Of a stretch of 5,512 nucleotides of DNA, positions 1-5,273 are shown piece after piece. Position 1 is the stretch's first letter. Each line of letters begins with the position of its first letter. The notes below the pieces were generated by a model, which was given only the letters and a program-made list of their open reading frames with translations, made no database searches and was not told where the DNA came from. The position numbers were made by a program, and so were the translations under genes. The stretch comes from Flavobacterium psychrophilum. Lineage in GTDB: Bacteria; Bacteroidota; Bacteroidia; Flavobacteriales; Flavobacteriaceae. The DNA lies in NCBI GenBank assembly GCA_945897545.1, contig CAMDGJ010000194.1, forward strand, positions 1 through 5,512. Reading direction: 5' to 3'.

Positions 1-1512
1 TAACAATACTAAGAAACCAGAACGCAATAAATCTGCAGAAAAAAGGGTCATTCTATCCGCTTTGAGCGCGTCCATAAATGCTGGACCATAATTTTCTCTG
101 AAATAACTGTCGTTCGCACCCGCAAAACTGAAACTACTTTTGAATAAAAATAAAGCTAGAATAATTCCAAAAACCACCGCAGCAGACTGCCACAAGGCTT
201 TGAATCTTGCCTCCTTTTCCAAAATAAAAAAGGATTGTAATCCCATTATAGCTAGAACTGGGAAACACAATTCCAGAATCACTTGTATCGAAGAAACAGC
301 TCTAAACTTATTGTACATTGGTACATTGTCTATAAAAAAGTCTGTCAAAGCCGGGAAATTTTTGCCCCAAGACAAAACCAATGCAACGATGGCTCCGGAA
401 AGGAAAACGTATTTAATTTTTCGTTTATCCGTGAATAAAGCCAAAATCCCAAAAAAGAATACGACAATTCCGATATATGCTGGTGCAGCAACAATAGGTT
501 GGTCGCCCCAATAGGTTGGCATTCCTGAAACAAAATCGTTAGCTTGAGTTTCAGGAACTCCTTGACCAATCATAAATTCATACATCGCACTGTCCTTCCC
601 AAGAGCTTCATTATTTGAACCTCCAAAAAGCCGTGGCGCAATTAAATTGAAACTTTCGGCAATTCCGTAACTGTATTCGGTAATGTATTCTCGTGACATG
701 GCGCTGTTTCCAACACTTTTTGAACCATCTGCACTGAAAGTCAATTCGCTTTTTCCTCTGGTACTAAATGTAGCATATTCGGCTGTGGCCAATAAATTGG
801 TAGCATTCGCTCCAAGAGCAAAAATTCCGGCTATTGCTAAAACGCCTACCGAAGTCAACAACGATTTGTATTCCTTTTCTTTAACTGCCTGGTACATAAA
901 ATAACCCGAAAGTACCAATAAGAAAATCAACAAATAATACGTCATTTGAAAGTGATTCGCATTGATTTCTAGGGCAACTGCAAACATGGTCAGCAAACCT
1001 CCCCAAATATATTTCTTTTGAAAAACCAATATAAAACCTGCAATAACGAGCGGCATATAACCTATAGCGTGCGCTTTGGCATTATGCCCAACACCCAGAA
1101 TAATGATCAAATAAGTAGAAAATCCAAAAGCCAGCGCCCCGAAAAAGGCTTTCAACGGATCAATTTTAAGGACTAAAAGCAACACATAAAAACCAAGAAA
1201 GTACAGGAATAAATAATCAGCTGGACGAGGTAAAAAGCGTAAGGCATCGTCAATCATTCCAATATAATCGTGAGGATATTTTGCTCCCAATTGATACGTT
1301 GGCATTCCGCCAAAAGCGGAGTTTGTCCAATATGGTTCCTGATGATCCGAAGCTCTAAAATCGTTTTGCTCCTTTGCCATTCCGGTATATTGCACTATAT
1401 CCGATTGGGAAATTTTTTTCCCTTGCAATACAGGATAAAAATAAATGAGAGAAATTAATACGAATCCAAGTAGGATTGCGGCATGCGGATATAACTTTTG
1501 AAGTTGCTTCAT
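1..1512 (-). CDS. YfhO-family polytopic membrane protein (N-terminal 504 residues, cut by window edge)
   Basis: I read this frame directly from the minus strand. It starts with ATG at 1510-1512, has an in-frame TAA 12 bases upstream that rules out a longer N-terminus, and stays open for 504 codons to the left edge. The protein is very hydrophobic. A first membrane segment lies at about residues 11-29, and further segments at about 100-116, 122-140, 152-165, 171-183, 191-207, 218-236, 343-360, 367-381, 408-427 and 441-457. Conserved-looking soluble stretches are SDIVQYTGMAKEQ (37-49), NSAFGGMPTYQLG (64-76), YWGDQP (334-339) and MYNKFRAVSS (399-408), which I recognise from YfhO-like proteins of Bacteroidota. 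Characterised Bacillus/Listeria YfhO is a GT-C-type glycosyltransferase acting on cell-envelope polymers. For this lineage a glycosyl-transfer role is inference, and the substrate is unknown. Family members usually run to about 800 residues or more, so roughly 300 are missing. It follows the DUF4834-like gene on the same strand. Confidence 0.85.
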   Translation of the reverse strand, partial: MKQLQKLYPHAAILLGFVLISLIYFYPVLQGKKISQSDIVQYTGMAKEQNDFRASDHQEPYWTNSAFGGMPTYQLGAKYPHDYIGMIDDALRFLPRPADYLFLYFLGFYVLLLVLKIDPLKAFFGALAFGFSTYLIIILGVGHNAKAHAIGYMPLVIAGFILVFQKKYIWGGLLTMFAVALEINANHFQMTYYLLIFLLVLSGYFMYQAVKEKEYKSLLTSVGVLAIAGIFALGANATNLLATAEYATFSTRGKSELTFSADGSKSVGNSAMSREYITEYSYGIAESFNLIAPRLFGGSNNEALGKDSAMYEFMIGQGVPETQANDFVSGMPTYWGDQPIVAAPAYIGIVVFFFGILALFTDKRKIKYVFLSGAIVALVLSWGKNFPALTDFFIDNVPMYNKFRAVSSIQVILELCFPVLAIMGLQSFFILEKEARFKALWQSAAVVFGIILALFLFKSSFSFAGANDSYFRENYGPAFMDALKADRMTLFSADLLRSGFLVLL

Positions 1513-1519
1513 AGAATAA

Positions 1520-1547
1520 TTTTAGAATTCAGATTTTAGATTTTAGA
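1520..1547. repeat. Short TTTTAGA repeats in the intergenic gap
   Basis: The heptamer TTTTAGA occurs three times, at 1520-1526, 1534-1540 and 1541-1547. The last two copies are directly adjacent, and the first is separated by seven bases. The repeat sits immediately upstream of the YfhO-family start codon and contains no ribosome-binding motif. It looks like the low-complexity AT-rich spacer sequence often seen between flavobacterial genes. No function can be assigned. Confidence 0.5.
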
Positions 1548-1579
1548 TTATTTAAAAATATTCTTTGTATATAATAATT

Positions 1580-1600
1580 CCCCCTTCGGGGGTTAGGGGG
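1580..1600. repeat. C5-TTC-G5-TTA-G5 hairpin repeat between the two minus-strand genes
   Basis: A run of five C (1580-1584) is followed by TTC, five G (1588-1592), TTA and a second run of five G (1596-1600). The C run can pair with either G run, giving two alternative stems. The nearer one may form a C(UUCG)G tetraloop. It begins three bases downstream of the stop of the 93-residue gene on the minus strand and lies between that gene and the YfhO-family gene. It lacks a clean following T-run on the minus strand, so it is better described as a dispersed intergenic repeat, common in flavobacteria from memory, than as a proven terminator. It could attenuate transcription into the downstream gene or protect the 3' end of the first message. 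Confidence 0.6.
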
Positions 1601-1602
1601 CT

Positions 1603-1884
1603 TTAATCTATTTCTTCGTAATCAACATAATCCCCAACTTTTTTGGTTTCGCGAGTTTTTTTAGCATTTGCAGTATCAATGATGATTTCATCATTATTTG
1701 GTGTTTTTTGCCAAGAATTATCCTGAGCATTTTGTTGCTGTTTCTGGAAATTCTCACCCGCTTTCTTCACTACCTTTTTAACCAAGGCAGGCAAAAATAA
1801 CCGTGCCAAAAATTTAAAAATATAATAGAAAGCAAGCATGTAGAATATTGCTTTTATAAAACCAGAAAAAGACGCTTCTTGCAT
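1603..1884 (-). CDS. DUF4834-like small single-pass membrane protein
   Basis: The frame encodes 93 residues from the ATG at 1882-1884. An in-frame TTG at 1912-1914 would add ten residues, but the ATG gives the family-like N-terminus MQEASFSGF, so I prefer it. Residues about 8-32 form one hydrophobic segment (FIKAIFYMLAFYYIFKFLARLF). A basic stretch LVKKVVKKAG (34-43), a polar Gln/Asn-rich linker (45-66) and an acidic end, KKVGDYVDYEEID (81-93), follow. This plan of one membrane helix, a basic patch, a variable linker and a terminal VGDYVDYEEI-type motif fits DUF4834, a Bacteroidota family without a known function. The conserved acidic tail, probably cytoplasmic, suggests a partner-binding role, but that is inference. 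The YfhO-family gene follows 90 bases downstream on the same strand and the two may be co-transcribed. Confidence 0.8.
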   Translation of the reverse strand: MQEASFSGFIKAIFYMLAFYYIFKFLARLFLPALVKKVVKKAGENFQKQQQNAQDNSWQKTPNNDEIIIDTANAKKTRETKKVGDYVDYEEID

Positions 1885-1902
1885 AATCAAAATAATTTTA
1901 AG

Positions 1903-1910
1903 CAAAATTA
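1903..1910 (-). promoter_or_regulatory. Candidate -7 box (TAATTTTG) for the DUF4834-like gene
   Basis: Reading the minus strand, TAATTTTG matches the Bacteroidota -7 consensus TAnnTTTG and ends 18 bases before the preferred ATG at 1884. A TTTG lies upstream (1924-1927), but the 14-base gap is shorter than the usual -33/-7 spacing. The sequence is AT-rich, so a chance match is possible. If real, the message would have a leader of roughly ten bases and the TTG start at 1914 would lie outside it, which supports the shorter protein. Confidence 0.35.
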
Positions 1911-1964
1911 ACAATTCCTACGTTCAAATTAAAATATCATTCTTAAATAAATGATAAAATATAG

Positions 1965-1972
1965 TACATTTG
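1965..1972 (+). promoter_or_regulatory. Candidate -7 box (TACATTTG) for the outer-membrane protein gene
   Basis: TACATTTG is an exact match to the Bacteroidota -7 consensus TAnnTTTG and lies 36 bases before the ATG at 2009, giving a predicted leader of about 30 bases. No clear TTG -33 element is present at the usual 17-23 base distance. With the minus-strand box at 1903-1910 it makes this 124-base gap a divergent promoter region. It probably drives both plus-strand genes. Confidence 0.4.
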
Positions 1973-2008
1973 AAAAGCGTTATACCTTCTTTAACCTAAA
2001 CAAACTGT

Positions 2009-2935
2009 ATGTATAATATCAAAACCCTAGTTGGCATCGTAATTTTTCTTATTCCTCTTCTACATTATGGCCAATACACTGATGAAATTAATTCGAACAG
2101 ACCGGGCGAAACAATGTCCGCTTTTGCTGTGGGAAAATCAGTTATTCAAGTAGAAACCGGCATTTATGGTATCACGGAAAATCATAGTATTCTGGGCTAT
2201 GATGCCAATGGCTTTGGTATTGATATGACTTTGAGATGGGGGTTTTTTATGGAAAAACTGGAATTAATTGCCGATTTCCAATATCAATACGAAACATTTA
2301 ATCCAAACATTATTTACCCAGATAGATCAGCGATGAAACAAACCGTTTTTGGGGCAAAATATCTGATTTATGACCCTTTCAAAAATTACGAAAAACAAAT
2401 CAATGTCTATAGTTGGAAGGCAAATCACTCTTTTAATTGGCATCAATTAATTCCTGCCGTTTCAGTTTTTGCCGGTGCTAATCTTACTTTTTCTGACAAT
2501 CCTTATTATTTTTCTCCTGATGCAGCCATTTCACCCAAAATTATGGCGATTGCCCAACACCATTTAGGAGACGGAAGCTGGGTTTTTGTAACCAATATCA
2601 TTGCCGATTATATTGGAACCGATTATCCTAGTTACGGTTATGGAATTACGTTAACCAAAGGATTCAACCGGAAATGGTCTGGTTTCTTAGAAAATCAAGG
2701 GTATATGAGCGATTTTTACAGCGACTCTATTGTTCGTGGTGGCGCAGCTTTTTTAATTCATAATGATTTACAAGTTGACGCTTCGATAAGTAGTAGTTTA
2801 AAAAACACACCTTCCATATTGTATGGAGGCATTGGGTTTTCCTGGCGTTACGATGCCAATTACAAAGAAGTGAGGATGAAAGTGGATACAGGAGATTCAG
2901 ATAAAAAAGCCAAAAAAAAGAGCCAAAAAAACTAA
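2009..2935 (+). CDS. Outer-membrane beta-barrel 'transporter' family protein (Phenol_MetA_deg-like)
   Basis: The frame encodes 308 residues from ATG 2009. Residues 1-21 are a signal peptide, with a short charged start, a hydrophobic core (TLVGIVIFLIPLL) and a probable cleavage site near HYGQ-Y. The mature start has the SNRPGETMSAFAVGKSVIQVETG-like pattern (29-51) seen in flavobacterial proteins annotated 'transporter' under PF13557 (MetA-pathway of phenol degradation). The rest alternates polar and aromatic residues in short strands with Gly/Asn/Asp turns, and the last strand is GGIGFSWRYD (273-282), as expected for an outer-membrane barrel. After the barrel comes a Lys-rich tail (about 286-308) that is probably periplasmic and is unusual for a barrel, which normally ends at an aromatic residue. 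No substrate can be inferred, and the phenol link in the family name is not evidence of that role here. The GNAT gene starts 30 bases downstream. Confidence 0.75.
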   Translation: MYNIKTLVGIVIFLIPLLHYGQYTDEINSNRPGETMSAFAVGKSVIQVETGIYGITENHSILGYDANGFGIDMTLRWGFFMEKLELIADFQYQYETFNPNIIYPDRSAMKQTVFGAKYLIYDPFKNYEKQINVYSWKANHSFNWHQLIPAVSVFAGANLTFSDNPYYFSPDAAISPKIMAIAQHHLGDGSWVFVTNIIADYIGTDYPSYGYGITLTKGFNRKWSGFLENQGYMSDFYSDSIVRGGAAFLIHNDLQVDASISSSLKNTPSILYGGIGFSWRYDANYKEVRMKVDTGDSDKKAKKKSQKN

Positions 2936-2965
2936 AAAAGGATAAACTTTCAATATCAAAAATAA

Positions 2966-4084
2966 ATGATTACCATAAAAGAAGCCGTTAGCAAAAAGGA
3001 AATGACTGCATTTGTAAAATTTCCTTTCTCCCTTTACAAAGGCAATAAATATTGGGTTCCACCCATCATTGCTGATGAATTGGAATCCTTTGACAAAACC
3101 AAGAATCCAGTTTTCGAAAATGCGGAAGCTTATTTTTATTTAGCCTACAAAGATGATGAAATCGTAGGTAGAATTTCTGCCATTATTAATTGGGGCGAAG
3201 TCAATAATCAGCACAAAAAGAAAGTTCGATTTGGTTGGTTTGACGTGATTGATGATATTGAAGTAACCAAAGCGTTATTAGAAAAAGCCTATGAATTGGG
3301 TCGGAAAAACAATTTGGATCACGTTGAAGGCCCAATGGGTTTCTCCAATCTGGACAAAGTGGGAGTACTAACCGAAGGATTTGACCAAATGGGCACAATG
3401 ATCACGTGGTACAATCATTCTTATTTTTCAGTTCATTTAGAGCAATTGGGTTTTGTCAAAGAAAAAGAATTTATAGAAAGTATATTTCCCTTTTCGAATG
3501 TAAAGCCGGAATTTTTTTCGAAAGCGCAGGCGTTAATCAAAAAACGATATGAACTGACCAGTTTGACCTTTACCAAAACAAAAGACATTATGCCATTGGT
3601 GGATAAGATGTTTGATTTGTTTAATGATTCTTATGCAAGTTTATCCTCCTTTGTTGCCATTTCTGACATTCAAAAAGAATATTTCAAAAAGAAATACATC
3701 AGTTTCATCAACCCGGAGTACATCAAATTTGTGATGGACAAGAACAATGATCTCGTAGCTTTCAGTATTGTAATGCCCAGTTTTTCGGAAGCATTACAGA
3801 AAGCAAAAGGCAAACTTTTCCCTTTTGGATTTTATCATCTGCTCAAAGCCCGAAAAGACAGCAAAGACGTAGTTTTTTATTTGATAGGCGTTGCTCCTGA
3901 ATACCAAAACAAAGGCTTAACTGCCATTATTTTTGATGAATATTACAGAACTTTCAGCGAAAAAGGAATTATTAACTGCATCCGAACTCCAGAGTTAGAA
4001 GAGAATCACGCCATCCATAATTTATGGAAAAATTTTAATCCAACAATCCATTGCCGAAGAAAAACGTTTAGAAAAGAATTGTAG
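2966..4084 (+). CDS. GNAT-like N-acyltransferase superfamily protein, 372 residues
   Basis: The frame encodes 372 residues from ATG 2966, with no signal peptide or membrane segments, so the protein is cytoplasmic. It looks like a double or extended acyl-CoA N-acyltransferase fold. The N-terminal half has a GNAT-like beta strand pair AEAYFYLAYKDDEIVGRISAIIN (about 53-75) and a conserved-looking block EGPMGFSNLDKVGVLTEGFD (121-140). The C-terminal half has motif A, FYLIGVAPEYQNKGLTAIIFD (304-324), where Q314-N-K-G-L matches the acetyl-CoA pyrophosphate-binding Q/R-x-x-G-x/A loop. At about 370 residues it is roughly twice a single GNAT domain. The acceptor substrate is unknown. Relatives in Bacteroidota are annotated variably as hypothetical or GNAT proteins. 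It lies 30 bases after the barrel gene with no obvious promoter in the gap and is followed by a strong terminator, so the two probably form one operon. A direct functional link between them is not shown. Confidence 0.75.
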   Translation: MITIKEAVSKKEMTAFVKFPFSLYKGNKYWVPPIIADELESFDKTKNPVFENAEAYFYLAYKDDEIVGRISAIINWGEVNNQHKKKVRFGWFDVIDDIEVTKALLEKAYELGRKNNLDHVEGPMGFSNLDKVGVLTEGFDQMGTMITWYNHSYFSVHLEQLGFVKEKEFIESIFPFSNVKPEFFSKAQALIKKRYELTSLTFTKTKDIMPLVDKMFDLFNDSYASLSSFVAISDIQKEYFKKKYISFINPEYIKFVMDKNNDLVAFSIVMPSFSEALQKAKGKLFPFGFYHLLKARKDSKDVVFYLIGVAPEYQNKGLTAIIFDEYYRTFSEKGIINCIRTPELEENHAIHNLWKNFNPTIHCRRKTFRKEL

Positions 4085-4183
4085 AGCAGGTTTCAGAGTC
4101 AAAAGGTAGGAATTAGATATAAACAAAAAATCTTGTTTTAAACTTTCATTTCTGTTGAGTTTTTGGACAACTGTGAATCATAA

Positions 4184-4215
4184 AAAAGGCGCAAGAACTG
4201 AATCTTGCGCCTTTT
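4184..4215. terminator. Bidirectional intrinsic terminator
   Basis: A 13-base perfect stem (4184-4196 pairing with 4203-4215) encloses the six-base loop ACTGAA. The core is GGCGCAAGA/TCTTGCGCC, flanked by A-runs on the left and T-runs on the right. The plus strand has TTTT after the GC-rich stem. The minus strand has six T after it. It lies 99 bases after the GNAT stop and about 28-60 bases before the insertion sequence end, between genes that converge. It should end plus-strand transcripts and can also block read-through from the transposase side. Confidence 0.9.
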
Positions 4216-4245
4216 GAATTATAAATTATAACATCTGCTTTCTGA

Positions 4246-4270
4246 TGCCAATCTCTAAATTAGGTTGACC
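4246..4270. repeat. Candidate right terminal inverted repeat of the IS3-family element
   Basis: The 25 bases begin TGCCAATC and end GGTTGACC, and lie 9 bases beyond the OrfB stop. IS3-family ends characteristically start 5'-TG and often include GGTTGACC-like sequence just outside OrfB. Its partner at the other end is missing, so identity as a terminal repeat is inferred from position and composition. The outer limit might instead be the TG at 4243. Confidence 0.45.
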
Positions 4271-4279
4271 GTTTTTTAA

Positions 4280-5110
4280 TTAAACTTCATTGTTAAATAT
4301 AGTAATTTTTGGTTTACTAAAATTTGGATTATTAAACCAATTATCTTCAAAATTTATTGGACTTAATTTTCCAATATAATTATGAGGTCTTTTGTTATTA
4401 TATTGACTTACAGCTTTATCTATCATTTTCTTTAATTGCTCGTAGTTTTGGGGTTTCCAATAATCTATATATTCTTCTTTTATTGTTTTATTTATTCTTT
4501 CTGCATAAGCGTTATCTTGTGCTGATAATGCCATAGATATTTGTACTTCATTATGTTTTAATAACTCTAAATATTCTATTGAAGTGTATTGACTTCCTCT
4601 ATCTGAATGATGAACAAATGGAGCTTTATTATTCTTTAAAGCCATTTTTAATGCTTTTACATTTGCACTGGCTCGCATATGATTTGTTAGTTGATGTCCA
4701 ACTATTTTTTTGGTATAAACATCTATGATAAAAACAGCGTAATAAAACTTATTATCACAATAAATATAGGTTATATCAGATTGCCATATCGTTGATGGTC
4801 TACTGACTTCCATACCTTTTATTAAATTTGGATAATTAACTCTAGAGGCAAAAGTTGTTCTTCTATAATTTTTATTCCTTTTGATTCTAAAGCCTAAATT
4901 CATAAACAAATCAATAAAATTATCTCTTCCTATAAAATCAGGTTGTAATGTATTATACATCTTTTCAACCCCACAACCAGGATGTTCTTTTCTTAATTCT
5001 TGGGCTTCAAAAATAAGATTATGAACATTATAATCAAACACTTTTTGGCGTTTAGCATATTGACTAACAGCTTGTTTGCTTATTCCTATTTCTTTGTACA
5101 ACTTATTCAA
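4280..5110 (-). CDS. IS3-family transposase OrfB (DDE catalytic subunit)
   Basis: The frame gives 276 residues from a TTG at 5108-5110, but it is open further, to 5173. The added residues (LQHLTIDWFCTNKEKLKYS before LNKLYK) look like a genuine OrfB N-terminus. No ATG occurs before residue 51, so normal synthesis is probably by frameshift from OrfA. Residues about 1-20 (EIGISKQAVSQY) form an HTH-like segment. The rve/integrase core spans about 104-210: WQSDITYIY gives D112, HHSDRGSQY gives D170, and DNAYAERINKTIKEEY gives E204. The D170-E204 spacing is 33 residues between, two fewer than the canonical DD(35)E of IS3. I recall the same shorter loop in related Bacteroidota elements. RPHNYIGKLSPINFE (241-255) is the usual C-terminal motif. 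The catalytic frame is intact, but without OrfA or the left end this copy is unlikely to move by itself. The codon content is more AT-rich than that of the neighbouring genes. Confidence 0.92.
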   Translation of the reverse strand: MNKLYKEIGISKQAVSQYAKRQKVFDYNVHNLIFEAQELRKEHPGCGVEKMYNTLQPDFIGRDNFIDLFMNLGFRIKRNKNYRRTTFASRVNYPNLIKGMEVSRPSTIWQSDITYIYCDNKFYYAVFIIDVYTKKIVGHQLTNHMRASANVKALKMALKNNKAPFVHHSDRGSQYTSIEYLELLKHNEVQISMALSAQDNAYAERINKTIKEEYIDYWKPQNYEQLKKMIDKAVSQYNNKRPHNYIGKLSPINFEDNWFNNPNFSKPKITIFNNEV

Positions 5111-5118
5111 AGAATACT

Positions 5119-5211
5119 TTAATTTTTCTTTGTTTGTGCAGAACCAGTCGATTGTGAGGTGTTGAAGTTTTTTTTAATATCAACATTTAATTCGTCTTTA
5201 GCTGCCTGCAA
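5119..5211 (-). pseudogene. C-terminal remnant of IS3-family OrfA
   Basis: On the minus strand, the frame ending at the TAA 5119-5121 reads LQAAKDELNVDIKKNF, then NTSQSTGSAQTKKN. This is the typical C-terminus of OrfA in this IS3 subgroup: a leucine-zipper end followed by a basic, Ser/Thr/Gln-rich tail. About 30 codons remain of an expected 100-130. Upstream the frame runs on through NWSKAVRSVQKAVFR to a stop at 5257-5259, but those bases are CTGAACACTGC-type repeat and not OrfA. The helix-turn-helix and start are lost. The remnant overlaps the OrfB frame by about 50 bases. Confidence 0.7.
5168..5175 (-). promoter_or_regulatory. Programmed -1 frameshift slippery run (eight A) joining OrfA to OrfB
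   Basis: On the minus strand, OrfA reads ATT AAA AAA AAC TTC through eight consecutive A. A -1 slip on the AAA AAA codons continues as AAA CTT CAA CAC CTC, which is the OrfB frame. A TAA in the OrfB frame at 5174-5176 closes that frame immediately upstream, so OrfB coding begins exactly at the slippery run. This is the standard IS3-family arrangement for making the OrfAB transposase. I did not identify a stimulatory hairpin with certainty. Confidence 0.7.
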
Positions 5212-5212
5212 C

Positions 5213-5237
5213 CTGAACACTGCCTTCTGAACACTGC
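5213..5237. repeat. CTGAACACTGC direct repeats next to the IS remnant
   Basis: CTGAACACTGC occurs at 5213-5223 and 5227-5237, with a partial copy (CACTGC) at 5239-5244. A one-mismatch copy, CTGAATACTGC, lies at 5488-5498 near the right edge, followed by AAACTGA. Such CTGAACACTG/CTGCAAACTG strings are a familiar low-complexity intergenic sequence in flavobacteria (from memory). The first copies abut the point where OrfA homology stops. Confidence 0.6.
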
Positions 5238-5273
5238 GCACTGCTTTTGACCAATTCTAGGATATACTTTCCT

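Larger units (their letters stand above)
4243..5211 (-). mobile_element. IS3-family insertion sequence, truncated at its OrfA (left) end
   Basis: The element reads on the minus strand. It contains the whole OrfB transposase frame, the last ~30 codons of OrfA, and a plausible right terminal end at about 4243-4270 beginning with TG (TGCCAATCTCTAAATTAGG then TTGACC). This resembles the TG...GGTTGACC ends of IS3-family elements. No matching inverted copy of this end is found in 5119-5512, and no OrfA N-terminal helix-turn-helix or start codon is present. The OrfA frame runs into simple CTGAACACTGC repeats near 5211-5223, so the left third of the element is gone. Exact boundaries are estimates, and target-site duplication cannot be tested because one end is absent. 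The insertion lies downstream of a native terminator and interrupts no visible gene. Confidence 0.75.

Noticed and set aside
140..514. Plus-strand open frame of 124 codons
   Set aside because: It lies wholly opposite the YfhO-family gene, has no family resemblance and no start context. Its Lys/Thr/Ile-rich composition is what an antisense reading of a membrane protein gives.
345..569. Minus-strand open frame of 74 codons
   Set aside because: It is a different register inside the YfhO-family gene. The main frame carries the conserved motifs YWGDQP and MYNKFRAVSS over the same bases.
683..904. Plus-strand open frame of 73 codons
   Set aside because: Antisense shadow of the YfhO-family gene with no recognisable domain.
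1270..1458. Plus-strand open frame of 62 codons
   Set aside because: Antisense shadow of the YfhO-family gene's N-terminal region, with no domain or conserved pattern.
1885..1914. TTG start at 1914 extending the DUF4834-like protein by ten residues
   Set aside because: The ATG at 1884 gives the family-like N-terminus MQEASF, and a candidate -7 promoter box overlaps the extension.
3201..3398. Minus-strand open frame of 65 codons
   Set aside because: Antisense to the GNAT gene, Cys/Pro/Leu-rich noise with no start context.
4124..4135. Second terminator from AAACAA...TTGTTT after the GNAT gene (around 4118-4140)
   Set aside because: The stem is short and almost all A:T, so it is weak. The GC-rich hairpin at 4184-4215 explains termination much better.
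5212..5256. OrfA extending upstream to the stop at 5257-5259 (NWSKAVRSVQKAVFR...)
   Set aside because: These codons are produced by the CTGAACACTGC repeats, contain no start codon and do not resemble an OrfA coiled-coil or helix-turn-helix.
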